A stretch of 49,166 bases of DNA, from NCBI RefSeq assembly GCF_900103655.1, contig NZ_FMXC01000014.1:1-49166 (forward strand). Direction: 5' to 3'. The notes below the pieces were generated by a model. The model had not been told where the DNA came from, searched no databases, and saw nothing but the letters and a program-made list of their open reading frames with translations. This DNA is from Lactobacillus kefiranofaciens (GTDB taxonomy: Bacteria; Bacillota; Bacilli; Lactobacillales; Lactobacillaceae). Each line of letters opens with the position of its first letter. The stretch's first letter is position 1. Below, one piece after another: positions 26,325-36,598 of the stretch. A program made the translations under genes and the position numbers.

Positions 26325-27370
26325 TTGAAGCTCCCATTAAAAACAATTTTTTTCTCTCCAATTGGTCTCTTTCTTAATTTCCCAATTTCATAATATTGTT
26401 CATTTTTTTGTTTTAGTTGCTCTTTTACTTGTAAGACATTTGCTTTTGGTACAAGCAACACTAAACCGATACCCATATTGAAGGTATTTAAACAATCCTG
26501 CTCTTTAAGCTGCCCTTTATTTTGTAAATATCTAAAAATTGCTTGCACTGGCCAAGCTCCTAAATTCACTTCAGCTTGTAAGTCATCATTATATGTCCTA
26601 GGTAAATTTTCAATTAGACCACCACCGGTAATATGAGCAATACCATGTAATAAATGCCTTTTAACTAATGATAAAACTGCTTGAACATATATCTTAGTTG
26701 GAGTTAGTAATATTTCTCCGATGCTTTTACCTTCTAATGCTTCTGGACGATCTGTTACTTTTAAGTGATGATCCTTAAATAAAACCTGTCTAATTAAGCT
26801 AAAACCATTAGAATGTACTCCTGTTGAAGGTAACCCAATTAATATATCGCCTTCCTTAGCCAAATCTTGGGTAAGAATATCTTCCTTATTAGCAATTCCA
26901 GTTGAAAAACCAGCTAAATCGTATTCATTTTTAGGATACATGTCTGGCATTTCTGCAGTTTCTCCACCAATTAAGGCAGAACCACTTTGCCTGCATCCTT
27001 CAGCTACACCATGAACCACTTGTGCCAACTTAGCAGGATCATTGTGACCAGTCGCAATATAATCTAAGAAAAACAACGGTTCAGCACCTTGAGCTAGAAC
27101 ATCATTCACGCACATGGCTACACAATCGATGCCAATCGTATCATTAATTCCCATCTCTTGTGCAATCATTAACTTTGTACCAACTCCATCTGTTCCAGAA
27201 ACTAAAACTGGATGTTGGTAGCCAAGTTTTTCCAAATCAAACATGCCACCAAAACTGCCAATAGTTCCACTGGTTTCTGGACGACTAGTAGCTGCAATAT
27301 CCTTTTTTATTCTTTTAACCAAATCATAGCCGGCTTCAACGTCAACTCCAGCATCTTTATATCGATTCAT
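26321..27370 (-). CDS. purM: phosphoribosylformylglycinamidine cyclo-ligase (AIR synthetase)
   Basis: 349 aa. It closes FGAM to AIR with ATP. Characteristic blocks are [19 protein letters not shown] at the N-terminus, [49 protein letters not shown] and [14 protein letters not shown] normal-length, intact reading. It lies 25 nt after purF and overlaps the purN-purH gene by 4 nt, which supports translational coupling. Confidence 0.96.
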   Translation of the reverse strand: MNRYKDAGVDVEAGYDLVKRIKKDIAATSRPETSGTIGSFGGMFDLEKLGYQHPVLVSGTDGVGTKLMIAQEMGINDTIGIDCVAMCVNDVLAQGAEPLFFLDYIATGHNDPAKLAQVVHGVAEGCRQSGSALIGGETAEMPDMYPKNEYDLAGFSTGIANKEDILTQDLAKEGDILIGLPSTGVHSNGFSLIRQVLFKDHHLKVTDRPEALEGKSIGEILLTPTKIYVQAVLSLVKRHLLHGIAHITGGGLIENLPRTYNDDLQAEVNLGAWPVQAIFRYLQNKGQLKEQDCLNTFNMGIGLVLLVPKANVLQVKEQLKQKNEQYYEIGKLRKRPIGEKKIVFNGSFK

Positions 27371-27395
27371 TTTATTTTTATCCTAGTTCTAACTT

Positions 27396-28829
27396 CTATT
27401 GTTCATTTAATGAGGCTAGGTAACCCTGTTCATAATCATCCAGTTTAGTTGGATATTGACCATTGAAATAGGCTACAGTTAAACCACCATAAGGTGATTC
27501 ACCAGCATCTGGAATATCAATTGCTTTGATCAAACTTTCTACACTTAAAAATCTCAAACTATCGACACCTAATATTTTTTGCATTTCTTCAACTGAATGA
27601 TGAGCTGCAATTAATTCTGTTCTCGTAGAAATATCAATCCCATAAAAACAAGGAAACCTAAATGGTGGACTAGCAATTCGTAGATGTATTTCTTTAGCAC
27701 CAGCTTTTTTTAACATCCTACAAATTTGTTTAGATGTTGTTCCGCGCACAATTGAATCATCAACTACAGCGATTTTTTTACCTTGTACTACACCGCGAAC
27801 TGCAGAAAGTTTTAATTTAACCGCATTTTCCCGTAATTCTTTAGTTGGCTCAATAAAAGTACGTGCCACATATTGATTTTTAACTAATCCCATCTCATAA
27901 GGAAGACCTAGCTCTTCAGCATAACCAGATGCCGCAGATAAAGATGAATTTGGCACGCCAATAACGATATCTACATCTGCTGGCTGCTCCTGAGCCAATA
28001 ATTTACCCATCCGTTTTCTAGCATTATGAACGGTTACGCCATGAATAATAGAATCTGGTCTAGCAAAATAAATATATTCCATCGAACATACAGCTAACTG
28101 TGTTTGGGTGGTGAAATGATCAATATGCATTCCTTCTTGATCAAAAATTATCAATTCTCCTGGCTGTACATCCCTTACAAATTCAGCTTGAACAATATCT
28201 AATGCACATGTTTCACTGGCTACAACATAAGCACCATTTGTTAATCTACCAATACATAAAGGTCTAATCCCATTCGGATCAAGTGCCGCAATCATGCGAT
28301 CTTTTTGTAAAAGTAAGAAAGCAAAACCGCCATGTACCTCGTTCAAACTCTTTTTTAAGGCAGGAATAAAACCATCTTTAATATGATTACGAATTAAATG
28401 AATCAAAATTTCTGTATCAGAATCAGATTGAAAAATAGCTCCATGCTTTTCTAAGCGATTCCTTAAAGAACGAGCATTTACCAAATTACCATTATGCGCT
28501 AGTGCAACATCCCCATCTAGAAAGTGGTACAAAAATGGTTGAACATTCTGAATTGAATTACGGCCAGTCGTACTATAACGCACATGTCCAATTGCACTAT
28601 CACCAATCAATTTTTTTAAATCATTTGGATCTGCAAATGCTTCTGAAAGCAAACCACGATCTCGATGTTGGTACAGCTGTCGTCCATCGCTAGACACGAT
28701 TCCAGCTCCCTCTTGACCACGATGCTGTAAATTATGAAGACCTAAATAAGTTAACTGACTAGCATTTTCTGAATTATATATTCCAAAAATTCCGCATTCT
28801 TCATTTAAGCTTTTGATTTCATTAAACAA
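27396..28829 (-). CDS. purF: amidophosphoribosyltransferase
   Basis: 477 aa. It transfers the amide of glutamine to PRPP, the committed step. The N-terminal Ntn glutaminase starts at Cys12 after an 11-residue propeptide ([11 protein letters not shown]), followed by LGLHNLQHRGQEGAGI. The PRPP loop reads IAVVDDSIVRGTTSKQI. CGIDISTRTELIA near the C-terminus is replaced in part by FYGIDISTRTELIAAHHS, i.e. without the cysteine used as an iron-sulfur ligand in the Bacillus enzyme. The start overlaps purL by 25 nt. Confidence 0.96.
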   Translation of the reverse strand: MFNEIKSLNEECGIFGIYNSENASQLTYLGLHNLQHRGQEGAGIVSSDGRQLYQHRDRGLLSEAFADPNDLKKLIGDSAIGHVRYSTTGRNSIQNVQPFLYHFLDGDVALAHNGNLVNARSLRNRLEKHGAIFQSDSDTEILIHLIRNHIKDGFIPALKKSLNEVHGGFAFLLLQKDRMIAALDPNGIRPLCIGRLTNGAYVVASETCALDIVQAEFVRDVQPGELIIFDQEGMHIDHFTTQTQLAVCSMEYIYFARPDSIIHGVTVHNARKRMGKLLAQEQPADVDIVIGVPNSSLSAASGYAEELGLPYEMGLVKNQYVARTFIEPTKELRENAVKLKLSAVRGVVQGKKIAVVDDSIVRGTTSKQICRMLKKAGAKEIHLRIASPPFRFPCFYGIDISTRTELIAAHHSVEEMQKILGVDSLRFLSVESLIKAIDIPDAGESPYGGLTVAYFNGQYPTKLDDYEQGYLASLNEQ

Positions 28830-31036
28830 GAAATACTCTCCTTCCAGATTTTTTCTAAACTAGCCACGTCAGTATTTAATTCATCGTTAGCTAATTTAAT
28901 AGACAATTTTCGCTGATCAGTAACTCGACCAATTTCTTGAACAGCAGATCCTAAAAGACTTTCAAAAGCACTCTTATTTTCTGGCTTAACTGAAACAATC
29001 AATCTTCCTGGTGTTTCACTAAAAAGCAGAGTTTTGTCGAATTCACTTAAATTAATATTCAGACCAAATTCAGTGTCAAAAACACTTTCAGCGAGGCTAA
29101 CAGCTAAGCCACCTTCACTTAAATCGTGCGCGCTTGTTACAAGTCCTTGAGTCATAGCTTTATGCAAGTTCTTTAAATAATCATGAATCACCTCTAAATT
29201 AGGTGCTTCTGGTAAACCGCTAATCTTACCTTGCAACATTTTTTGAACTTCAGATCCAGCAAAATCCGCAGTGGTTTTACCTACTAAGTAAACAATGTCG
29301 TCAGCTTCTTGCACGTGCATCGGAATAACATAATCAGTATTCTTAATTAAACCAACCATCCCGATCATTGGTGAAGGATAAATAGCTTGACCATCGTTTT
29401 CGTTATAAAGGGATACGTTCCCTGACACGACGGGCGTCTCAAATATGCGACAAGCATCTGCAATTCCTTGACAAGATTCACGCAAACCCCAAAAAATTTC
29501 TGGATCATTGGGATCACCATAGTTAAGACAGTCAGTAATAGCTAAGGGTTTTGCACCACTAGCCACGATATTGCATACACTTTCAATAACTGATCTCTGG
29601 CCGCCAATTTTGGGATTTAAATAAACAAAACGTCCATTAGTGTCAGTGCACATTGCAACAGCTTTTTTAGTATGTCGAATTCGCAACACACCTGCATCTG
29701 AACCAGGTTTAACAATTGTATTAGTTCTAACTTGAGAATCATATTGTTGGGTGATAAATTGATCATTAGCAATCGTTGGTTGATTTAATAATCGCTTCAA
29801 AGTTTCACCAGATGATTCAAAACTAGGTCGCCATGCTGGCATCTTTTCCGCATCAATAATATATTGTGGCTTAATTTCTTTGCTAGGTTCTTCGAGCACA
29901 TCCTCAGTTAATGATCGAACCGGAATATCACAAACTTGTTCTCCTTCATGATAAAGAACATAGTTTTCACCTTCAATAACGCGACCAATGGTTACTGCGT
30001 CAAGATTGTAGTCCTTAAAGATTTTCTTAACATCTTCTTCATGTCCTTTTTTAACGCAGAGCAACATTCTTTCCTGTGATTCACTCAACATGATCTCATA
30101 AGCTGACATATTAGGTTCTCTTTGTGGGACTAAATCCAGATTGAGTTTCATTCCTGCATTGCCTTCAGTCGCCATTTCAGCACTTGAAGATACGATACCA
30201 GCTGCTCCCATGTCTTGAATACCAACTAACCAATCGCGGTGTTTTAAAATTAGTTTTAAACATGCCTCCATTAATAATTTTTCCATAAATGGGTCGCCCA
30301 CTTGAACCGCTGAGCGCTGAGTTTCATGTTCTTTTGAAAAGTCAGCTGAAGCGAAAGTTGCCCCATGAATACCATCACGTCCAGTTTTGGCACCAACGTA
30401 CATGATTGAATTACCTAATCCAACGGCTTTACCATGTTCCATATCCTTAATGTTCATTAAGCCAACACACATAGCATTAAGCAAAATATTTCCATTGTAG
30501 CAAGAATCAAAAGTGGTTTCACCACCCAAATTAGGAATTCCCATACAGTTACCATAATCTCCAACTCCACGAATGGTTTCTTCCATCTTGTAGCGCATGG
30601 TTGGATTATTTTTTAATTCACCAAAATGAAGAGAATCAAGAATTGCGACTGGGCGAGCTCCCATACTAAAAACATCACGCAGAATACCGCCAACTCCGGT
30701 AGCTGCTCCTTGATATGGTTCAACAGTTGTAGGATGATTGTGGCTTTCTGCTTTAAACACAACTGCTTGCCCGTCATCAATGTCAACTACCCCTGCACCT
30801 TCACCAGGACCTTGAACAACGCGCTTTCCTTTTGTCGGAAATAGTCGTAAAACTGGCTTTGATTTTTTATAAGAACAATGTTCGCTCCACATTGCTGAAA
30901 AAAGACCAATTTCAGTGTAATTGGGTAATCTCTTTAATAACTTGTCACAAATATAATCATATTCATGTTCAGTTAAGCTCCAATCAAGATATGGCTTTTC
31001 TTCTTTAATTTCTTCTGGCGTCATTGCTTGTTTCAT
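28805..31036 (-). CDS. purL: phosphoribosylformylglycinamidine synthase, large subunit
   Basis: 743 aa, the small-type PurL that works with PurQ and PurS. It converts FGAR to FGAM using ammonia from PurQ. Blocks seen are [67 protein letters not shown] and GVVDIDDG. The start overlaps the purQ stop by 4 nt and its end overlaps purF by 25 nt. No missing segments. Confidence 0.96.
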   Translation of the reverse strand: MKQAMTPEEIKEEKPYLDWSLTEHEYDYICDKLLKRLPNYTEIGLFSAMWSEHCSYKKSKPVLRLFPTKGKRVVQGPGEGAGVVDIDDGQAVVFKAESHNHPTTVEPYQGAATGVGGILRDVFSMGARPVAILDSLHFGELKNNPTMRYKMEETIRGVGDYGNCMGIPNLGGETTFDSCYNGNILLNAMCVGLMNIKDMEHGKAVGLGNSIMYVGAKTGRDGIHGATFASADFSKEHETQRSAVQVGDPFMEKLLMEACLKLILKHRDWLVGIQDMGAAGIVSSSAEMATEGNAGMKLNLDLVPQREPNMSAYEIMLSESQERMLLCVKKGHEEDVKKIFKDYNLDAVTIGRVIEGENYVLYHEGEQVCDIPVRSLTEDVLEEPSKEIKPQYIIDAEKMPAWRPSFESSGETLKRLLNQPTIANDQFITQQYDSQVRTNTIVKPGSDAGVLRIRHTKKAVAMCTDTNGRFVYLNPKIGGQRSVIESVCNIVASGAKPLAITDCLNYGDPNDPEIFWGLRESCQGIADACRIFETPVVSGNVSLYNENDGQAIYPSPMIGMVGLIKNTDYVIPMHVQEADDIVYLVGKTTADFAGSEVQKMLQGKISGLPEAPNLEVIHDYLKNLHKAMTQGLVTSAHDLSEGGLAVSLAESVFDTEFGLNINLSEFDKTLLFSETPGRLIVSVKPENKSAFESLLGSAVQEIGRVTDQRKLSIKLANDELNTDVASLEKIWKESISCLMKSKA

Positions 31037-31704
31037 GCAAGTACTCCTGATTTCAAAAATGATTTAAATAATGGCAATCCATCAGTTCCACCTAGAACTT
31101 CTTCAACAGCTCTTTCTGGGTGAGGCATCATCCCTAAAACATTGCCTTCTTTGTTACAAATACCAGCAATATTTTTGACGCTCCCATTAGGATTGTGTTG
31201 GTAGTATTCAAAAACGATTTGATTATTTTTCTCTAATTCGGCTAAAGTAGCATCATCTGCATAATAATTGCCTTCACCATGAGCAATTGGAATATCAATA
31301 ATTTGATCTTGATCATATTCAGTGGTAAAAGGTATTTGATTGTTTTTAACCTGCAACTTTACTGTCTCACAAATAAATTGCAAGCTATTATTTCGCTTTA
31401 AAGCTCCAGGTAAAAGCCCCATTTCAGTTAAAATTTGAAATCCATTGCAGACGCCAAGAACTAGTTTGCCATCCTGCGCCATCTTTCTAATAGCTGGAAT
31501 CACTGGAGCAAACTGTGCAATTGCACCAGCTCTTAAGTAATCACCATAAGAAAATCCACCAGGTAAAATTACTGCATCAAAGCCATCTAATTTCTTTGTC
31601 CGATATGAAACATATTCTGCTTCAGCATGACATACTGTATTGAGCGCTTCATACATGTCAATATCACAATTAGATCCGGGGAAAACAACAATTGCAATTT
31701 TCAT
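31033..31704 (-). CDS. purQ: FGAM synthase glutaminase subunit
   Basis: 223 aa. A class I glutamine amidotransferase supplying ammonia to PurL. The nucleophile is in [11 protein letters not shown] and the His-Glu pair of the triad in [12 protein letters not shown]. The N-terminus [20 protein letters not shown] and [15 protein letters not shown] are family-specific. It shares one base with purS and four with purL, so the S-Q-L subunits are translated as one block. Confidence 0.96.
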   Translation of the reverse strand: MKIAIVVFPGSNCDIDMYEALNTVCHAEAEYVSYRTKKLDGFDAVILPGGFSYGDYLRAGAIAQFAPVIPAIRKMAQDGKLVLGVCNGFQILTEMGLLPGALKRNNSLQFICETVKLQVKNNQIPFTTEYDQDQIIDIPIAHGEGNYYADDATLAELEKNNQIVFEYYQHNPNGSVKNIAGICNKEGNVLGMMPHPERAVEEVLGGTDGLPLFKSFLKSGVLA

Positions 31705-31955
31705 TAATTTTCCTCCAAAACTTTAAGGCGATATGTTTCCATATTGAAGTTAACCAACAAGGCTTCTGCAATTTCTTTTACGTCTTGCTTAGCCTTGTCT
31801 TGATCGTCCTCATCAAGTTTAATATCAAAGAATTTACCAACAACGATATTTTTAACTTCTTGATGACCTAATGAATTAACAGAATCAGTAATTGCAGCAC
31901 CTTGTGGATCAAAAACAGATGGCTTGTAGGTAACGTAGATTCTAATAGTCGTCAT
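31704..31955 (-). CDS. purS: FGAM synthase small subunit
   Basis: 83 aa, the usual size. PurS bridges PurQ and PurL in the Gram-positive FGAM synthase complex. The sequence shows [17 protein letters not shown] and [20 protein letters not shown], diagnostic for the family. It shares one base with both purC upstream and purQ downstream. Confidence 0.96.
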   Translation of the reverse strand: MTTIRIYVTYKPSVFDPQGAAITDSVNSLGHQEVKNIVVGKFFDIKLDEDDQDKAKQDVKEIAEALLVNFNMETYRLKVLEEN

Positions 31956-32671
31956 TAATCTTCCTCCAAGACTTCTTCAATTCTTGCCAGTACTTTTTTA
32001 TAGACGGCAGTTAAGTCACCAATATCGCGACGATATACATCTTTGTCCATATGAGATTTTGTTTTCTTATCCCACAAGCGACAGTTATCTGGTGAAAATT
32101 CATCAGCTAAGACTATTTGACCATTATGGAGTTTTCCAAATTCAAGTTTAAAATCAACTAGATCCATGCCAGCTTCGTCAAATAAATTAATCAATAATTG
32201 GTTGACTTGACGGGACAAGCTCCACATCTGTTCTTGCTCTGACTTGGTCGCAACATTTAAAGCAACAGCATCAGATGAGTTCAAAATTGGATCATCTAGT
32301 TCATCGCTTTTGAAAAATAATTCTTCAACTGGGATGGCGAATCTCATCCCTTCATCCAAGCCATATCTACTTGAAAAATGCCCAGCAGCAATATTTCTGG
32401 TAACAACTTCAAGCGGAAACATTTCACACTTTTTAACCAACTCTTCTTTGTCGGAAATTTTTTTAATGAAGTGAGTTGGAACGCCATTCTTTTCCAAATA
32501 CTGAAAAATCAAAGTAGAAATTTGATTGTTTAATTCTGCCTTGTCTTTGAAATTGTCTTTCTTTTTTCCATTACCGGCAGTTGCCTGATCGGTATAAACA
32601 ACTCGTAAAACTTCAGGGTCATTAGTTGACCACATTTGCTTAACTTTACCGGTATATAAGAGCTTGTCCAT
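31955..32671 (-). CDS. purC: SAICAR synthetase
   Basis: 238 aa from ATG 32671, preceded by GAGGAG; an in-frame ATG five codons earlier contains that ribosome binding site and is rejected. It condenses CAIR with aspartate. Visible blocks are LLYTGKVKQMWS, DQATAGNGKKKDNFKDKA, CEMFPLEVVTRNIAAGHF and LVDFKLEFGKLHNGQIVLADEFSPDNCRLWD in two parts. First gene of the main purine operon, with a promoter and PurBoxes upstream. Confidence 0.96.
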   Translation of the reverse strand: MDKLLYTGKVKQMWSTNDPEVLRVVYTDQATAGNGKKKDNFKDKAELNNQISTLIFQYLEKNGVPTHFIKKISDKEELVKKCEMFPLEVVTRNIAAGHFSSRYGLDEGMRFAIPVEELFFKSDELDDPILNSSDAVALNVATKSEQEQMWSLSRQVNQLLINLFDEAGMDLVDFKLEFGKLHNGQIVLADEFSPDNCRLWDKKTKSHMDKDVYRRDIGDLTAVYKKVLARIEEVLEED

Positions 32672-32691
32672 TTTGTTTCTCCTCATTTGCT

Positions 32692-32736
32692 AAAAGACGA
32701 ACAATTATTAACTCACTAGTAATATTTGTTCACTGA
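32692..32736. promoter_or_regulatory. inverted PurBox pair in the purC leader
   Basis: AAAAGACGAACAATT (32692-32706) and, on the opposite strand, the complement of AATATTTGTTCACTGA (32721-32736) form two inverted CGAAC-type boxes about 16 nt apart. That resembles the arrangement bound by PurR in Bacillus. They lie downstream of the promoter -10, so PurR bound here would block transcription. A looser box (ACTGAACATT on the minus strand) overlaps the -35 spacer. Confidence 0.65.
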
Positions 32737-32745
32737 TTGAGTATA

Positions 32746-32775
32746 ATTATAGCAAGCAATGTTCAGTAATGTCAA
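32746..32775 (-). promoter_or_regulatory. sigmaA promoter of the purC-D operon
   Basis: On the minus strand TTGACA (32770-32775), an 18-nt spacer and perfect TATAAT (32746-32751). Transcription would start near 32739, giving a leader of about 70 nt that contains the PurBox pair. Confidence 0.85.
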
Positions 32776-32820
32776 CATATTCTTAAAAAATACTTCAAAA
32801 TTACTAGCTTTTAGCCAGTG

Positions 32821-32835
32821 AAAGACGAACAATAC
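32821..32835 (+). promoter_or_regulatory. upstream PurBox for the purC promoter
   Basis: AAAGACGAACAATAC repeats 11 of the bases of the box at 32692. It lies roughly 80-95 bp upstream of the predicted purC start and next to the purK terminator. An upstream PurBox near -76 is where lactococcal PurR acts as activator, so this site could serve activation while the leader pair serves repression. Confidence 0.55.
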
Positions 32836-32837
32836 TA

Positions 32838-32866
32838 AAAAGAGCAGACTGATTGTCTGCTCTTTT
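32838..32866 (-). terminator. terminator after purK
   Basis: A perfect 12-bp stem AAAAGAGCAGAC/GTCTGCTCTTTT (32838-32849 with 32855-32866) and a 5-nt loop, followed on the minus strand by TTTTTAG. It ends the fhs-purE-purK transcript and separates it from purC. Confidence 0.9.
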
Positions 32867-32867
32867 A

Positions 32868-34013
32868 TCATCTATCCCAAATGTGCGTTGCATTAATATC
32901 GCTAATCGTTTTAGCAATATTATCAGTTAAAATTGTTACATGACCCATTTTTCGATTATGACGTATTTCAGCTTTACCATAATCATGGAAATGCCAGCCA
33001 CGCTTTTCCGCAATAATTTTATGAATCCCAGCAACATGCTGCCCTAAGACGTTTACCATCACAACTTTAGACATGAGTTTGATTTTTGGCAAAGGCCAAT
33101 TACAAATAGCACGATCATGTAAATCAAATTGACTGAAATTGCATGCTTCAATCGAATAGTGTCCTGAATTATGAGGTCGCGGTGCTAATTCATTAATATA
33201 AATTTCACCATTATTCAGTACGAACATCTCTACGCCCAAAATACCTCGCAAATCAATCGCTTCAGCAATCTGCACAGCGATTTTTTGTGCTTTTTGATAT
33301 ACATCAGGTGAAATTCTTGCTGGTACGATACTCATATGTAAAATTTCATCTTTATTATAATTTTCACTAACAGGAAAGACCGATACTTCCCCCATTGCAT
33401 TACGAGCAACCATCACAGAAGCTTCAACCTTAAACGGCACCCAGCCTTCTAAAATACAGTCACCTGTTGACAGAATTTGTTTAATGTGGTCATTGGTCAG
33501 ATCAGCATCTGAATGCAAAACTTCTTGACCATGGCCATCATAGCCGCCTTCACAAGTTTTAAGAACACAGTTGTAACCTATTGTCTTTACAGCTGCTTGT
33601 AAATCTGACTTATTTTTAACCGGAATATATGGCGCAGTTTGACAGCCAGCAGAACGCAAAAAGTTCTTTTCTCTAATTCGATGCTTAGTAATATAAAGCA
33701 GCTTAGTTCCTTGAGGAATAGCAACTTTATCTTTAACATCTTCTAGAGCTTTTAAATCAACATTTTCAAATTCATAGGTTAATACATCACTGCGTTCTGC
33801 TAGCTCCTCAATTGCGGAAGTATCAGAATAATTAGCTACAATCTGATCATCAGCTACTTGACCACAAGGGCAATTAGGTGTGGGATCTAATGTAATTACC
33901 TTCATGCCTGAGTATTTAGCTGAAATAGCCATCATTTGCCCTAATTGACCACCGCCGATAATACCAATTGTTTTTCCTTGTCCAATAAAGTCCGTTCTAC
34001 TCAAGTTCGCCAC
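32868..34013 (-). CDS. purK: N5-carboxyaminoimidazole ribonucleotide synthase
   Basis: 381 aa ATP-grasp enzyme that carboxylates AIR. The N-terminus [37 protein letters not shown] and [16 protein letters not shown] are diagnostic. It overlaps the purE gene by 17 nt. PurK and PurE act in succession to make CAIR, the substrate of PurC. Terminated immediately downstream. Confidence 0.96.
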   Translation of the reverse strand: MANLSRTDFIGQGKTIGIIGGGQLGQMMAISAKYSGMKVITLDPTPNCPCGQVADDQIVANYSDTSAIEELAERSDVLTYEFENVDLKALEDVKDKVAIPQGTKLLYITKHRIREKNFLRSAGCQTAPYIPVKNKSDLQAAVKTIGYNCVLKTCEGGYDGHGQEVLHSDADLTNDHIKQILSTGDCILEGWVPFKVEASVMVARNAMGEVSVFPVSENYNKDEILHMSIVPARISPDVYQKAQKIAVQIAEAIDLRGILGVEMFVLNNGEIYINELAPRPHNSGHYSIEACNFSQFDLHDRAICNWPLPKIKLMSKVVMVNVLGQHVAGIHKIIAEKRGWHFHDYGKAEIRHNRKMGHVTILTDNIAKTISDINATHIWDR

Positions 34014-34485
34014 TGCTTTCTTTTGCTAAATCATGTAATTTTTGACGATAATTCTTCAGGCGACCACGTAATTTTTCATCATTCGTGCCTAAAATTTCTA
34101 ATGCAAGTAAAGCTGCATTGCTTGCACCAGCATTTCCTATTGCCGTCGTTGCCACAGGAATGCCCGTTGGCATTTGTACAATGGACAATAGTGAATCCAT
34201 ACCACCTAAGGCTTTAGTTTGTCCCGGTACACCAATCACTGGTAAAACTGTATTTGCGGCTGTCATCCCAGGTAAATGTGCGGCCATCCCAGCACCAGCA
34301 ATAATAACCCTAATTCCGCGTTCTTCTGCTTTTTGAGCAAAATCATACATTTCTGTTGGCATTCGATGAGCAGAAATCACATGTTTTTCATAACCAACAT
34401 TAAATTGATCAAGCAAATCACACGCATGTTTCATCGTTGGCCAATCAGACTTACTTCCCATAATTACTGCAATCTTGACGGTCAT
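33997..34485 (-). CDS. purE: N5-CAIR mutase
   Basis: 162 aa. The class I PurE signature [13 protein letters not shown] is followed by [11 protein letters not shown] and [13 protein letters not shown], with [20 protein letters not shown]. It moves the carboxyl group of N5-CAIR to C4. The stop lies inside purK, and fhs ends 10 nt upstream, so fhs-purE-purK form one transcript. Confidence 0.96.
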   Translation of the reverse strand: MTVKIAVIMGSKSDWPTMKHACDLLDQFNVGYEKHVISAHRMPTEMYDFAQKAEERGIRVIIAGAGMAAHLPGMTAANTVLPVIGVPGQTKALGGMDSLLSIVQMPTGIPVATTAIGNAGASNAALLALEILGTNDEKLRGRLKNYRQKLHDLAKESSGELE

Positions 34486-34495
34486 TTTTTACTCC

Positions 34496-36157
34496 TTAAA
34501 ATAAGCCACTAATTTGGCCATTATCATCAATATCCATATTTTCTGCTGCAGGATGCTTAGCCAACCCTGGCATGGTCATAATGGTACCGGATAAAGCAAC
34601 GATAAAGCCTGCTCCAAGTTTTGGAACTAAATCACGAATATGAAAATCAAAATCCGTTGGAGCACCTAACTTAGTTTGGTCGTCTGTAAATGAATATTGG
34701 GTTTTAGCGATACATACTGGTAATTTTTCCCAGCCAAATTTAGCAAATTGTTTCATTTGCTTTCTTGCTTTTTTAGAAAAAACAACACGTTTAGCACCAT
34801 AAATTTTGGTAGCTATAGTAGTAATTTTTTCTTCTATTGAATCATTTTCATCATATAAGGGAATAAAATCATACGTTTTTTTAGTTAAGGCAATAACTTC
34901 TTTAGCTAAATCTTGTGTGCCGTTGCCGCCCTTAGCCCAAGCATCAACTCTAATGCCCTTTATATCCATTTCTTGACAAGCATCTTTAATAGTTTGAATT
35001 TCGGCTTCAGTATCAGAATCAAAATGATTAATTGCCACAACAACTGGAATGCCATACTTTTGGATGTTGTGAACATGGCGAGCTAAATTCGCCATCCCTT
35101 TCTTCAAAGCAGAAATGTTTTCTTTAGTTAGATCTTTTTTATCTACGCCACCGTTATATTTCAAAGCTCTTGCCGTTGCTACAATGACCGCTGCATCGGG
35201 TATTTTCTTTAGCACCCTGCATTTAATATCTAAAAATTTTTCTGCACCAAGATCTGCGCCAAAACCTGATTCAGTAACGGTATAATCTGATCTAGCCATT
35301 GCAATTTGTGTTGCTAAAACAGAGTTACAACCATGAGCAATATTAGCAAATGGCCCACCATGAATAATCGCCGGGGTATGCCCAAGAGATTGGACTAAAT
35401 TAGGTTTAATGGCATCTTTCAATAAAAGCGTAATAGCACCGGTAAAACCTAATTCATTAACAGTAACTGGCTTTTTCTCATAAGAATAGCCGACAACAAT
35501 TCGCCCAATTCTTCGCTTCAAATCATGAAGACTTTCAGATAAACAAAGAATTGCCATCATTTCTGAAGCTGCAGTAATATCAAAGCCGGTCTCTCTAGGA
35601 ACTCCTTGGCTCAAACCACCTAATCCTGTAACAACAGTCCTTAAAGCACGATCATTCACATCTTCAACCCTACGCCAAATAATCCTACGAGGATCAAGTC
35701 CCAACTTATTATCGCGCATAATGTAATTGTCAATTAGCGCAGCCAAAGTATTGTTGGCAGAGGTCAAAGCGTGTAAGTCGCCAGTAAAATGAAGGTTTAT
35801 GTCCTCCATTGGGATAATCTGACTATAACCGCCACCAGTTGCACCGCCTTTAATTCCAAAAACAGGTCCCATCGATGGCTCACGCATAGCAATTGTAGTT
35901 TGATGGCCTAATTGATTCATCGCATCCCCTAAGCCAACTAGAACCGTGGACTTTCCTTCTCCAGCCGGAGTTGGATTAATTCCTGTTACTAAAATCAATT
36001 TATGTTTTTTACCTGAAATTTCTTTAACAGGGAAATTAATCTTAGCCTTATACTTACCATATTGTTCAAAATCATCTTTTTTTAAGGCAAGTTTAGCAGC
36101 GATTTCAGTAATAGGTTGCATTTTGGCAGCATCAGCAATTTCAATGTCTGTCGGCAT
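34496..36157 (-). CDS. fhs: formate-tetrahydrofolate ligase
   Basis: 553 aa from ATG 36157, behind AAGGAG; an in-frame upstream ATG would precede that site. It makes 10-formyl-THF from formate, THF and ATP, the one-carbon donor for both formyl transfers done by the PurN-PurH fusion. Visible blocks are [20 protein letters not shown] (nucleotide-binding), [20 protein letters not shown] and [16 protein letters not shown]. First gene of the fhs-purE-purK unit; its leader holds a PurBox. Confidence 0.95.
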   Translation of the reverse strand: MPTDIEIADAAKMQPITEIAAKLALKKDDFEQYGKYKAKINFPVKEISGKKHKLILVTGINPTPAGEGKSTVLVGLGDAMNQLGHQTTIAMREPSMGPVFGIKGGATGGGYSQIIPMEDINLHFTGDLHALTSANNTLAALIDNYIMRDNKLGLDPRRIIWRRVEDVNDRALRTVVTGLGGLSQGVPRETGFDITAASEMMAILCLSESLHDLKRRIGRIVVGYSYEKKPVTVNELGFTGAITLLLKDAIKPNLVQSLGHTPAIIHGGPFANIAHGCNSVLATQIAMARSDYTVTESGFGADLGAEKFLDIKCRVLKKIPDAAVIVATARALKYNGGVDKKDLTKENISALKKGMANLARHVHNIQKYGIPVVVAINHFDSDTEAEIQTIKDACQEMDIKGIRVDAWAKGGNGTQDLAKEVIALTKKTYDFIPLYDENDSIEEKITTIATKIYGAKRVVFSKKARKQMKQFAKFGWEKLPVCIAKTQYSFTDDQTKLGAPTDFDFHIRDLVPKLGAGFIVALSGTIMTMPGLAKHPAAENMDIDDNGQISGLF

Positions 36158-36267
36158 GATTTTCTCCTTTATTAATATTAACAATAATTATCATATTTAT
36201 GATAATTATTCCTATTTTTTACTTGTATTTATAGAATACTGGGTATTTTAGTAAAAGTAAATAGATA

Positions 36268-36281
36268 GAATACGAACTATA
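36268..36281 (+). promoter_or_regulatory. PurBox upstream of fhs
   Basis: GAATACGAACTATA matches the PurBox core (CGAAC flanked by A/T) in the same form as the purC boxes, with A for C before the core. It sits about 110 bp upstream of the fhs start, next to a plausible promoter, so fhs-purE-purK is likely PurR-controlled together with purC-D. Confidence 0.5.
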
Positions 36282-36287
36282 TAAATA

Positions 36288-36329
36288 AAAGTCATTGCAA
36301 CACTTAATTAAAAATATCGCAATGACTTT
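36288..36329 (-). terminator. hairpin between fic and fhs
   Basis: AAAGTCATTGC (36288-36298) pairs with GCAATGACTTT (36319-36329) with a 20-nt AT-rich loop. On the minus strand TTTTATTT follows, so it could end the leftward fic transcript before the fhs promoter. Confidence 0.5.
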
Positions 36330-36482
36330 ATGAAAAGGCAAGCAGAAAGATCTATTTACACAAAATATTTGACAATGTCAACGCAATGCATGATGATTCA
36401 ATAAGAGCAAAGAAACCAATTAAAGCATAGAAAGTTTCTAGTAAAAAACTATTTGTGACCAAATATTAATCTGTTTAAAAAA

Positions 36483-36521
36483 GAAGCATCCCTAAATGAG
36501 AAAAAATTATTGGGATGCTTC
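36483..36521. repeat. dispersed hairpin, copy 2
   Basis: GAAGCATCCCTA (36483-36494) pairs with TGGGATGCTTC (36511-36521) around AATGAGAAAAAATTAT. Stem and loop match the hairpins at 22795 and 38865, but this copy lacks a T-run. Confidence 0.7.
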
Positions 36522-36598
36522 TAATTCATAATGTTATTAACCTAGTAAAAACTCTAGGATGTATTTTATAGTTCTAATTTTGATAGTTAAAGATCTTA

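Larger units (their letters stand above)
36158..36598. other. fhs leader and intergenic region
   Basis: No gene seen. It contains, from left to right: the fhs ribosome binding site; a perfect 12-bp inverted repeat AATAATTATCAT/ATGATAATTATT at 36183-36194 and 36199-36210; a possible minus-strand promoter (TTTACT-N16-TATAAA, ending near 36230); a PurBox at 36268-36281; a GTCATTGC/GCAATGAC hairpin at 36288-36329; and a copy of the dispersed hairpin at 36483-36521. I looked for a purine riboswitch or T-box here and found neither conserved core. Confidence 0.6.

Noticed and set aside
36158-36598. Possible purine riboswitch or T-box before fhs
   Set aside because: No conserved aptamer core or AGGGTGG-type T-box sequence on either strand; only hairpins and a PurBox.
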